A DNA stretch of 64,000 nucleotides, from contig OW121743.1 of assembly GCA_933228675.1 (NCBI GenBank), positions 61,083,639 through 61,147,638 on the forward strand, given 5' to 3'. This document shows, piece after piece, positions 11,459-23,324 of this stretch. The DNA is from Stomorhina lunata. Its lineage: Eukaryota; Arthropoda; Insecta; Diptera; Rhiniidae. The notes under the pieces were generated by a model, which was not told where the DNA came from, ran no database searches, and saw only the letters and a program-made list of their open reading frames with translations. A program made the position numbers and the translations under genes. Every line of letters starts with the position of its first letter. Position 1 is the stretch's first letter.

Positions 11459-13060
11459 TGCATATGTTTTGAAATTAAAATTTTGTAAAAAAAATACGTA
11501 TGAATTATGTTTCGTGCCACAGTGCATTAGCTGGTGAATCCACAGCCACAATTACTACTTTGCCTAACAGTACCACTAAAAAATAACATTTTATCAATTT
11601 CATATACGCAACTACTTATGTAGAATACTTATGTAAGAGTAAATGTATATGACTAAATTAACAAGAATTTTAGCTTGTAAAACGAATGAAATGAGACAAA
11701 ATAGGGACTTAATAAAAATATGAAGCCATTACTATACAAGTTCACTGCGCTTAGTCCTTATATAAAGCTATGGAAGTTACAGCTTAAGTATAAAAGACCG
11801 ACCACTACTTTTTTTTCTATATATATTGAAGTGTCTTGTTGTTGCAATAGCAATGCTACACCCTCAATATTGTCGTTGTTGTTGTTATTATTATGATGTA
11901 GTCCTTGTTGAAACATTTTAGTAGAGGGGGTTATTTGTTGTTACACACCAAAGTCAATTAATTAGTTAACGTAATCAAAATTAATGACTAATAGAACACT
12001 TTTACATGGCGAACATTGGCGGTATTGGTCTTCACCGAGTTTCTAATTTTATCTATATAAAATAAGAGTAAAGGAAGTGTGTACTTAAAGCTTGCCATAG
12101 CATTTAGAGGTACTCCCCCGTAGAAGCATATTCTAACTGGTTGTTATAGTTTTCATACAAAAAAACGATGGCTGCTATCAGGAGAGTCAATGTCTCATTT
12201 ATGTTTAAGTTTTTCCACAATTTAATATTCACCCGAGAAAGTCGCAGGCGGAAGGGGTATAAATGTTTTTGCAAAATGTTTACATTTCCACATTTTCCAT
12301 AAATACTCTCTGCTGGACAAGTTAATTGAGTTACTTTTGTTCGTTCGTTAGCTATTTGGTGGTTTAGAAAAACGGCTGATATGTGTTGGTGTATGTAAGT
12401 AATTAAGTAGATATTGGTTTGTATGTTTTAATGTGTGTCTGTTTGAATGTGTTCGTTAATATTGAATACTAACCACAAGGTAAATTGTTGCTTGTTGAGA
12501 AGTTTTTCTACCTTTTTCGATTTTTCTATTAATTTTTCCATGAATTTTCTATGCTTTTTGCTAATAATAAAAACATGTATATTTACTATTATTTGTTTTT
12601 CTAATAAAAACTGATTGAAGTTTAAGGGGAGTTAGATTGAATAATAAAGCTTTAATTGAATAAAGAAAATAGTAACTAAATATTGTAGTTATACGAATTA
12701 AATTTTATTTATAGAGTATATTCCACTTAAAAACTAATAAACTTTTATCTATAAATACTACAACAGTTTGCGTTGGTTATTCATATGAATTATAGCTCTA
12801 ATTTTGCAAAAATTGTTAGAAGTGAGAAAATAAAAAGAATTTACAATTAATTGCAATTTTCAAATGAAGTTGAATTTCCTTATAAGAACTTCAATAATTT
12901 TGTTAAATATTGGAATAATATCAGAATTTCAAATTACTCTCAGTTTCTGGAAGATCCGGAGTTTCTTCATAAAACTTATACTTTTCAATCAACCATTTTT
13001 CCTACTAAAAGTTTATTAATGTTGAGGGAAAAATATTCTTAAAATTTTATCATTTTATTT
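11459..13060. other. No gene seen
   Basis: AT-rich DNA with a small 'ttgttgttgttattatta' microsatellite near 11875-11895. The 63-codon frame at 12851-13042 has no recognisable domain and runs up to the start of the tandem array. No RNA gene or repeat boundary recognised. Confidence 0.4.
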
Positions 13061-16000
13061 AAATATTTCTAACGAAAATTTTTCTAAAGAAAAATATTTC
13101 TAACGAAAATTTTTCTAAAGAAAAATATTTCTAACGAAAATTTTTCTAAAGAAAAATATTTCTAGCGAAAATTTTTCTAAAGAAAAATATTTCTAACGAA
13201 AATTTTTCTAAAAAAAAATATTTCTAACGAAAATTTTTCTAAAGAAAAATATTTCTAACGAAAATTTTTCTAAAGAAAAATATTTTTAACGAAAATTTTT
13301 CTAAAGAAAAATATTTCTAACGAAAATTTTTCTAACGAAAAATATTTCTAACGAAAATTTTTCTAAAGAAAAATATTTCTAACGAAAATTTTTCTAAAGA
13401 AAAATATTTCTAACGAAAATTTTTCTAAAGAAAAATATTTCTAGCGAAAATTTTTCTAAAGAAAAATATTTCTAACGAAAATTTTTCTAAAGAAAAATAT
13501 TTCTAACGAAAATTTTTCTAAAGAAAAATATTTCTAACGAAAATTTTTCTAAAGAAAAATATTTCTAACGAAAATTTTTCTAAAGAAAAATATTTCTAGC
13601 GAAAATATTTCTAACGAAAATTTTTCTAAAGAAAAATATTTCTAACGAAAATTTTTCTAAAGAAAAATATTTCTAACGAAAATTTTTCTAAAGAAAAATA
13701 TTTCTAACGAAAATTTTTCTAAAGAAAAATATTTCTAACGAAAATTTTTCTATAGAAAAATATTTCTAACAAAAATTCTTCTATAGAAAAATATTTCTAA
13801 CGAAAATTATAGAAAAATATTTCTAACGAAAATTATAGAAAAATATTTCCAACGAAAATTTTTCTATAGAAAAATATTTCTAACGAAAATTTTTCTAAAG
13901 AAAAATATTTCTAACGAAAATTTTTCTAAAGAAAAATATTTCTAGCGAAAATTTTTCTAAAGAAAAATATTTCTAACGAAAATTTTTCTAAAGAAAAATA
14001 TTTCTAACGAAAATTTTTCTAAAGAAAAATATTTCTAACGAAAATTTTTCTAAAGAAAAATATTTTTAACGAAAATTTTTCTAAAGAAAAATATTTCTAA
14101 CGAAAATTTTTCTAACGAAAAATATTTCTAACGAAAATTTTTCTAAAGAAAAATATTTCTAACGAAAATTTTTCTAAAGAAAAATATTTCTAACGAAAAT
14201 TTTTCTAAAGAAAAATATTTCTAGCGAAAATTTTTCTAAAGAAAAATATTTCTAACGAAAATTTTTCTAAAGAAAAATATTTCTAACGAAAATTTTTCTA
14301 AAGAAAAATATTTCTAACGAAAATTTTTCTAAAGAAAAATATTTCTAACGAAAATTTTTCTAAAGAAAAATATTTCTAGCGAAAATATTTCTAACGAAAA
14401 TTTTTCTAAAGAAAAATATTTCTAACGAAAATTTTTCTAAAGAAAAATATTTCTAACGAAAATTTTTCTAAAGAAAAATATTTCTAACGAAAATTTTTCT
14501 AAAGAAAAATATTTCTAACGAAAATTTTTCTATAGAAAAATATTTCTAACAAAAATTCTTCTATAGAAAAATATTTCTAACGAAAATTATAGAAAAATAT
14601 TTCTAACGAAAATTATAGAAAAATATTTCCAAGGAAAATTTTTCTATAGAAAAATATTTCTAACGAAAATTTTTCTATAGAAAAATATTTCTAACGAAAA
14701 TTTTTCTATAGAAAAATATTTCTAACGAAAATTTTTCTATAGAAAAATATTTCTAACGAAAATTTTTCTATAGAAAAATATTTCTAACGAAAATTTTTCT
14801 ATAGAAAAATATTTCTAACGAAAATTTTTCTATAGAAAAATATTTCTAACGAAAATTTTTCTATAGAAAAATATTTCTAACAAAAATTTTTCTAAAGAAA
14901 AATATTTCTAACGAAAATTTTTCTAAAGAAAAATATTTCTAACGAAAATTTTTCTAAAGAAAAATATTTCTAACAAAAATTTTTCTAAAGAAAAATATTT
15001 CTAACGAAAATTTTTCTAAAGAAAAATATTTCTAACGAAAATTTTTCTAACGAAAAATATTTCTAACGAAAATTTTTCTAACGAAAAATATTTCTAACGA
15101 AAATTTTTCTAACGAAAAATATTTCTAACGAAAATTTTTCTAAAGAAAAATATTTCTAACGAAAATTTTTCTAAAGAAAAATATTTCTAACGAAAATTTT
15201 TCTAAAGAAAAATATTTCTAGCGAAAATTTTTCTAAAGAAAAATATTTCTAACGAAAATTTTTCTAAAGAAAAATATTTCTAACGAAAATTTTTCTAAAG
15301 AAAAATATTTCTAACGAAAATTTTTCTAAAGAAAAATATTTTTAACGAAAATTTTTCTAAAGAAAAATATTTCTAACGAAAATTTTTCTAACGAAAAATA
15401 TTTCTAACGAAAATTTTTCTAAAGAAAAATATTTCTAACGAAAATTTTTCTAAAGAAAAATATTTCTAACGAAAATTTTTCTAAAGAAAAATATTTCTAA
15501 CGAAAATTTTTCTAAAGAAAAATATTTCTAGCGAAAATATTTCTAACGAAAATTTTTCTAAAGAAAAATATTTCTAACGAAAATTTTTCTAAAGAAAAAT
15601 ATTTCTAAAGAAAAATATTTCTAACGAAAATTTTTCTAAAGAAAAATATTTCTAACGAAAATTTTTCTATAGAAAAATATTTCTAACAAAAATTCTTCTA
15701 TAGAAAAATATTTCTAACGAAAATTTTTCTAAAGAAAAATATTTCTAACGAAAATTATAGAAAAATATTTCCAACGAAAATTTTTCTATAGAAAAATATT
15801 TCTAACGAAAATTTTTCTATAGAAAAATATTTCTAACGAAAATTTTTCTATAGAAAAATATTTCTAACGAAAATTTTTCTATAGAAAAATATTTCTAACG
15901 AAAATTTTTCTATAGAAAAATATTTCTAACGAAAATTTTTCTATAGAAAAATATTTCTAACGAAAATTTTTCTATAGAAAAATATTTCTAACGAAAATTT

Positions 16001-17500
16001 TTCTATAGAAAAATATTTCTAACAAAAATTTTTCTAAAGAAAAATATTTCTAACGAAAATTTTTCTAAAGAAAAATATTTCTAACGAAAATTTTTCTAAA
16101 GAAAAATATTTCTAACGAAAATTTTTCTATAGAAAAATATTTCTATCGAAAATTTTTCTATAGAAAAATATTTCTAACGAAAATTTTTCTATAGAAAAAT
16201 ATTTCTAACGAAAATTTTTCTATAGAAAAATATTTCTAACGAAAATTTTTCTATAGAAAAATATTTCTAACGAAAATTTTTCTATAGAAAAATATTTCTA
16301 ACGAAAATTTTTCTATAGAAAAATATTTCTAACGAAAATTTTTCTATAGAAAAATATTTCTAACGAAAATTTATCTATAGAAAAATATTTCTAACGAAAA
16401 TTTTTCTATAGAAAAATATTTCTAACGAAAATTTTTCTATAGAAAAATATTTCTAACGAAAATTTTTCTATAGAAAAATATTTCTATCGAAAATTTTTCT
16501 ATAGAAAAATATTTCTATCGAAAATTTTTCTATAGAAAAATATTTCTATCGAAAATTTTTCTATAGAAAAATATTTCTATCGAAAATTTTTCTATAGAAA
16601 AATATTTCTATCGAAAATTTTTCTATAGAAAAATATTTCTATCGAAAATTTTTCTATAGAAAAATATCTCTATCGAAAATTTTTCTATAGAAAAATATTT
16701 CTATCGAAAATTTTTCTATAGAAAAATATTTCTATCGAAAATTTTTCTATAGAAAAATATTTCTATCGAAAATTTTTCTATAGAAAAATATTTCTATCGA
16801 AAATTTTTCTATAGAAAAATATTTCTATCGAAAATTTTTCTATAGAAAAATATTTCTATCGAAAATTTTTCTATAGAAAAATATTTCTATCGAAAATTTT
16901 TCTATAGAAAAATATTTCTATCGAAAATTTTTCTATAGAAAAATATTTCTATCGAAAATTTTTCTATAGAAAAATATTTCTATCGAAAATTTTTCTATAG
17001 AAAAATATTTCTATCGAAAATTTTTCTATAGAAAAATATTTCTATCGAAAATTTTTCTATAGAAAAATATTTCTATCGAAAATTTTTCTATAGAAAAATA
17101 TTTCTATCGAAAATTTTTCTATAGAAAAATATTTCGATCGAAAATTTTTCTATAGAAAAATATTTCTATCGAAAACTTTTCTATAGAAAAATATTTCTAT
17201 CGAAAATTTTTCTATAGAAAAATATTTCTAACGAAAATTTTTCTATAGAAAAATATTTCTATCGAAAACTTTTCTATAGAAAAATATTTCTATCGAAAAC
17301 TTTTCTATAGAAAAATATTTCTATCGAAAATTTTTCTATAGAAAAATATTTCGATCGAAAATTTTTCTAGAGAAAAATATTTCTATCTAAAATTTTTCTA
17401 TAGAAAAATATTTGTATCGAAAATTTTTCTATAGAAAGATATTTCTATCGAAAGTTTTTCCATACAAAAATATTTCTACCGAAAATTTGCTTATACAAAA
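13061..17500. repeat. 31-bp minisatellite array with 780-bp higher-order repeat
   Basis: About 140 copies of a 31-bp unit of the form AACGAAAATTTTTCTAAAG followed by AAAAATATTTCT. Left of about 14640 the unit has CTAAAG with AACG. The right part is progressively replaced by CTATAG, and from about 16480 almost every unit has CTATCG plus CTATAG. In that form TTTTTCTATAGAAAAA is a 16-bp perfect palindrome. Segments 13088-13867 and 13868-14647 are near-identical, including rare variants such as TATTTTTAACG, CTAGCGAAAATATTTC and short 'aaaattatagaaaaa' units. This gives a 780-bp higher-order repeat, and a partial third copy lies around 15160-15790. No ORF. Confidence 0.97.
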
Positions 17501-18159
17501 TCAAGATTTACTGACAAACTTAAGCCCTTAGCTGTTTTCACCTTCAGCTTCAACGTCGTGTATTTAAGAAAACATAATACCTTTATCTTCTTCTGGTTAA
17601 AGAAATATGTAAGATATATTTAATAGTTTTTAAAAATTTATTTAAAACATTTGATTAAAAATCACAATCAGACTTAATAATCAGCACAAAATTTCATAAA
17701 CAAATTTCCCTTAGTCATAAACATTGTTCCAAAAAAATATTCGAACTAAATCTCAATCATGATGACTCAGAACAAAGTTTATTTTTCTTAAAATTTCTTA
17801 CTAAAAACGATATATTACTTAAATAGTAAAAGCCAGTAAAATAGAAAATAGAAATAAAGTGTAAAATTTAATTAACTTTCTCAACAATTATTTGAAAATC
17901 TACTGCAATCTAAAGTTTTTCTCCAACATGATTTAGTAATTTTTCTGCTATTGTATATTTATTTTTGAGCAAACGTATCAATAGTTCAATTAAACTGAAG
18001 TGATGCTAGTGTTTTTCTTAACTGTTTTAGAAAAATTGTGTATGTATGTATATATATTTTGTATGTAATGGAAATAGCAAACAAATTTAGGAAATTAGTT
18101 CATACAAAATAAATAAACATTATAGAGGATAATTATTGGGTGGAGGTGAAAGATATTTC
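17501..18159. other. Spacer between two arrays; no gene seen
   Basis: AT-rich single-copy-looking sequence with no coding frame, terminal repeat or RNA gene that I can support. Confidence 0.45.
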
Positions 18160-21100
18160 TGGGGAAATTTACTATTTATGGGAAATTTTTCAAAAATTTA
18201 CTACATATAGGAAATTTTTCAAAAATTTTCTATTTATAGGAAATTTTTCAAAAATTTACTATTTATAGGAAATTTTTCAAAAATTTACTATTTATAGGAA
18301 ATTTTTCAAAAATTTACTATTTATAGGAAATTTTTCAAAAATTTACTATTTATAGGAAATTTTTCAAAAATTTAATATTTATAGGAAATTTTTCAAAAAT
18401 TAATTTTTAATAGGAAGTTTTTCAAAAATTTCCTATTTTTATAGGAAATTTTTCAAAAATTTAAAATTTTTATAGGAAATTTTTCAAAAATTTAATATTT
18501 TTATAGGAAATTTTTCAAAAAAAAATTTACTATTTTTATAGGAAATTTTTCAAAATTTCCTATTTTTTTAGGAAAATTTTCCAAAATTTCCTATTTTTTT
18601 TAGGAAATTTTTCCAAAATTTCCTATTTTAAAAGGAAATTTTTCAAAAATTTCCTATTTTTATAGGAAATTTTTCAAAAATTTCCCATTTTTATAGGAAA
18701 TTTTTCTAAAATTTCCTATTTTTATAGGAAATTTTTCAAAAATTTCCTATTTTTATAGGAAATTTTTCAAAAATTTCCTATTTTTATAGGAAATTTTTCA
18801 AAAATTTCCTATTTTTATAGGAAATTTTTCAAAAATTTCCTATTTTTATAGGAAATTTTTCAAAAATTTCCTATTTTTATAAGAAATTTTTCAAAAATTT
18901 CCTATTTTTATAAGAAATTTTTCAAAAATTTAAAATTTTTATAGGAAATTTTTCAAAAATTTAATATTTTTATAGGAAATTTTTCAAAAAAAAATTTACT
19001 ATTTTTATAGGAAATTTTTCAAAATTTCCTATTTTTTTAGGAAAATTTTCCAAAATTTCCTATTTTTTTTTAGGAAATTTTTCCAAAATTTCCTATTTGC
19101 AAAGGAAATTTTTCAAAAATTTCCTATTTTTATAGGAAATTTTTCAAAAATTTCCTATTTTTATAGGAAATTTTTCAAAAATTTCCTATTTTATAGGAAA
19201 TTTTTCAAAAATTTCCTATTTTTATAGGAAATTTTTCAAAAATTTCCTATTTTTATAGGAAATTTTTCAAAAATTTCCTATTTTTATAGGAAATTTTTCA
19301 AAAATTTCCTATTTTTATAGGAAATTTTTCAAAAATTTCCTATTTTTATAGGAAATTTTTCAAAAATTTCTAATTTTTATAGGAAATTTTTCAAAAATTT
19401 CCTATTTTATAGGAAATTTTTCAAAAATTTCCTATTTTTATAGGAAATTTTTCAAAAATTTCCTATTTTTATAGGAAATTTTTCAAAAATTTCCTATTTT
19501 TATAGGAAATTTTTCAAAAATTTCCTATTTTTATAGGAAATTTTTCAAAAATTTCCTATTTTTATAGGAAATTTTTCAAAAATTTCCTATTTTTATAGGA
19601 AATTTTTCAAAAATTTCCTATTTTTATAGGAAATTTTTCAAAAATTTCCTATTTTTATAGGAAATTTTTCAAAAATTTCCTATTTTTATAGGAAATTTTT
19701 CAAAAATTTCCTATTTTTATAGGAAATTTTTCAAAAATTTCCTATTTTTATAGGAAATTTTTCAAAAATTTCCTATTTTTATAGGAAATTTTTCAAAAAT
19801 TTCCTATTTTTGTAGGAAATTTTTCAAAAATTTCCTATTTTTATAGGAAATTTTTCAAAAATTTCCTATTTTTATAGGAAATCTTTCAAAAATTTCCTAT
19901 TTTTATAGGAAATTTTTCAAAAATTTCCTATTTTTATAGGAAATTTTTCAAAAATTTCCTATTTTTATAGGAAATTTTTCAAAAATTTCCTATTTTTATA
20001 GGAAATTTTTCAAAAATTTCCTATTTTTATAGGAAATTTTTCAAAAATTTCCTATTTTTATAGGAAATTTTTCAAAAATTTCCTATTTTTATAGGAAATT
20101 TTTCAAAAATTTCCTATTTTTATAGGAAATTTTTCAAAAATTTCCTATTTTTATAGGAAATTTTTCAAAAATTTCCTATTTTTATAGGAAATTTATTAAA
20201 AAATTTCCTATTTTTATAGCAAATTTTTCAAAAATTTCCTATTTTTATAGGAAATTTTTCAAAAATTTCCTATTTTTATAGGAAATTTTTCAAAAATTTC
20301 CTATTTTTATAGGAAATTTTTCAAAAATTTCCTATTTTTATAGCAAATTTTTCAAAAATTTCCTATTTTTATAGCAAATTTTTCAAAAATTTCCTATTTT
20401 TATAGGAAATTTTTCAAAAATTTCCTATTTTTATAGGAAATTTTTCAAAAATTTCCTATTTTTATAGGAAATTTTTCAAAAATTTCCTATTTTTATAGGA
20501 AATTTTTGAAAAATTTCCTATTTTTATAGGAAATTTTTCAAAAATTTCCTATTTTTATAGGAAATTTTTCAAAAATTTCCTATTTTTATAGGAAATTTTT
20601 CAAAAATTTCCTATTTTTATAGGAAATTTTTCAAAAATTTCCTATTTTTATAGGAAATTTTTCAAAAATTTCCTATTTTTATAGGAAATTTTTCAAAAAT
20701 TTCCTATTTTTATAGGAAATTTTTCAAAAATTTCCTATTTTTAAAAAATTTTTTAAAAATTTCCTATTTTTATAGGAAATTTTTCAAAAATTTCCTATTT
20801 TTATAGGAAATTTTTTAAAAATTTCCTATTTTTATAGGAAATTTTTCAAAAATTTCCTATTTTTATAGGAAATTTTTCAAAAATTTCCTATTTTTATAGG
20901 AAATTTTTCAAAAATTTCCTATCTTTATAGGAAATTTTTCAAAAATTTCCTATCTTTATAGGAAATTTTTCAAAAATTTCCTATCTTTATAGGAAATTTT
21001 TTAAAAATTTCCTATCTTTATAGGAAATTTTTCAAAAATTTCCTATTTTTATATATCAAAAAAAAAAATTTACTATTTTTATAGGAAATTTTTCAAAATT

Positions 21101-21740
21101 TCCTATTTTTTTAGGAAAATTTTCCAAAATTTCCTATTTTTTTTAGGAAATTTTTCCAAAATTTCCTATTTTCAAAGGAAATTTTTCAAAAATTTCCTAT
21201 TTTTATAGGAAATTTTTCAAAAATTTCCTATTTTGATAGGAAATTTTTCAAAAATTTCCTATTTTATAGGAAATTTTTCAAAAATTTCCTATTTTTATAG
21301 GAAATTTTTCAAAAATTTCCTAGTTTTATAGGAAATTTTTCAAAAATTTCCTATTTTTATAGGAAATTTTTCAAAAATTTCCTATTTTTATAGGAAATTT
21401 TTCAAAAATTTCCTTTTTTTATAGGAAATTTTTCAAAAATTTCCTATTTTTATAGGAAATTTTTCAAAAATTTCCTATTTTTATAGGAAATTTTTCAAAA
21501 ATTTCCTATTTTTATAGGAAATTTTTCAAAAATTTCCTATTTTTATAGGAAATTTTTCAAAAATTTCCTATTTTTATAGGAAATTTTTCAAAAATTTCCT
21601 ATTTTTATAGGAAATTTTTCAAAAATTTCCTATTTTTATAGGAAATTTTTCCGAAATTGCCTATTTTTATGGGAAATTTTTCAAAAATTTACTATTTATA
21701 GGAAATATTTAAAAAATTTACTATTTGTTGGAAATTTTTG
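18160..21740. repeat. 31-bp minisatellite array, TTTCCTAT/ATAGGAAA type
   Basis: About 115 units. The dominant unit is a 27-bp palindrome with 13-bp arms ATAGGAAATTTTT and AAAAATTTCCTAT around one C, joined by TTTT. Adjacent units can also pair as TTTCCTAT-tttt-ATAGGAAA hairpins. Edge units are diverged ('actatttataggaaa'). A distinctive block of odd units (with runs of nine A, CCTATTTTTTTAGG and a CCAAAATTTCC variant) occurs three times, near 18461, 18930 and 21058. The first two are 469 bp apart, which shows segmental duplication inside the array. No coding potential. Confidence 0.97.
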
Positions 21741-23324
21741 AAGGTTGTGTTGATGGCAGTATCTAGCCAATCCAACTCACAAGCCACTGTGCAACGTATA
21801 CATATTTATATTGTAGCCGTGTGTGTAAGTTAGTTTCCACATCCGTTACACCAACACCAAACATTCGTCCATCCATATAAAAATGCTTCAGGTTGCAATT
21901 GTAAATGCATTGAGAAAATTTATTTTTCCTGCTGCTACATTCAAACAAACTTTTGTTTACATATATATTAATCGATACACATACACATGAACATATATTT
22001 GAATGTGTATCAAGCATTAGAGAGTTTATAACAGAATTTGTATTAGAAGAAAATAAAGAAAAAACTGCAGTTATGCTTGTGTTGCACTAAAGTATTTTCC
22101 ACATCGTTTTCAATTAAAAATCTACTAAACTATTGGAAAATTTATATATCAAACAATTCTAAACACAAACTCATACATTTCCTTTCATATAGAGGGAAAC
22201 TTGAAATTTGTTGGTCATTGTATATTCAATAATACAAAAAAATACAATTTTCTCCCAATCATGGCATAAGGGAAATAACAAACGAATTGGAATTTAAAAA
22301 AAAACGTACACCATTTTCATTAAGATAAATAATTTTCAAATAAAATTTCTAAATGTTTAAATATTGCCAACGAAATATATATTATATTTTTGTTGTAAAT
22401 TGGCAACGGTGTAATAATTGAGTAAGAAACTCATTAAAAATGCATGTGTTTTAACGTAGCTGGTGCTATAAAGTAATGAAACATTTACTTGAAATAGCTG
22501 AGGTACTCGGAACTCTAGCAGAAGTCATGCTTTAAATAAAAATGGCAATTGTATATACTAAAACCACACTGGCACATATTTATTTTGAACTTTTGTACAT
22601 ACACACATACATACATATGTGTGAATGCGGCTTTTGGCATGTGCTTGTGAGTGTTTGTAATGAAAAGAAGGAAATCATTTTACAGGAAGGTAAAAACGGA
22701 TGTAGTGTCCTGTAGTCAGACACAATACGGATGACTGGTCAAACGGATGTTAGGAAATATATTTAGTGGCATTCTCACCTAGAATAAATATATATAGACC
22801 GGAATTTATAAATCGTATAAAAAAACGAGGTCTAATTGAAAATTAATTTCAAAAACTATGAATTTTATAATTATTTTATAATGAAGACCTTATTTTGAAA
22901 GTGGATTAAGTCCATTTTTTTAATTGAGTGTAAATGGTTTTGCGTTTTAGTGTTTTTAAAAATATAGGTGACCAATTTTAGTAAATTAAATTTTAGGTTT
23001 TTATCAGTACCTATAAAATTTTTTCTTTCATAAAAATAAATTTATAAAAACCATTTGGAAATGCATTTTGTAGTGGGTTGAATGGACTTATACCACTTTT
23101 AAAAAAAAACATTTTAAAATATTAATTTTTTTTAAAAGTATGGAATTTCAACTGTTTTCAAAACAAATAAAATTTAAATTTTTGGTTTTGTATGAAAAAA
23201 TTTTTACTTTTGAATCAAAAAATGTATGGGACTTAATCCACTTTCAAAACAAATAAAACGAAAAATTTTGCCAAATATTTTTCACAACAAAATTCCTAAA
23301 AATAGTAAATTTTCAAAAATAATT
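21741..23324. other. Spacer between opposite-orientation arrays; no gene seen
   Basis: About 1.6 kb of AT-rich DNA separating two arrays whose units are in opposite orientation. An 84-codon minus frame at 21763-22017 has no recognised domain (Cys-rich N-terminal words, then no motif). No transposon ends recognised. Confidence 0.4.
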
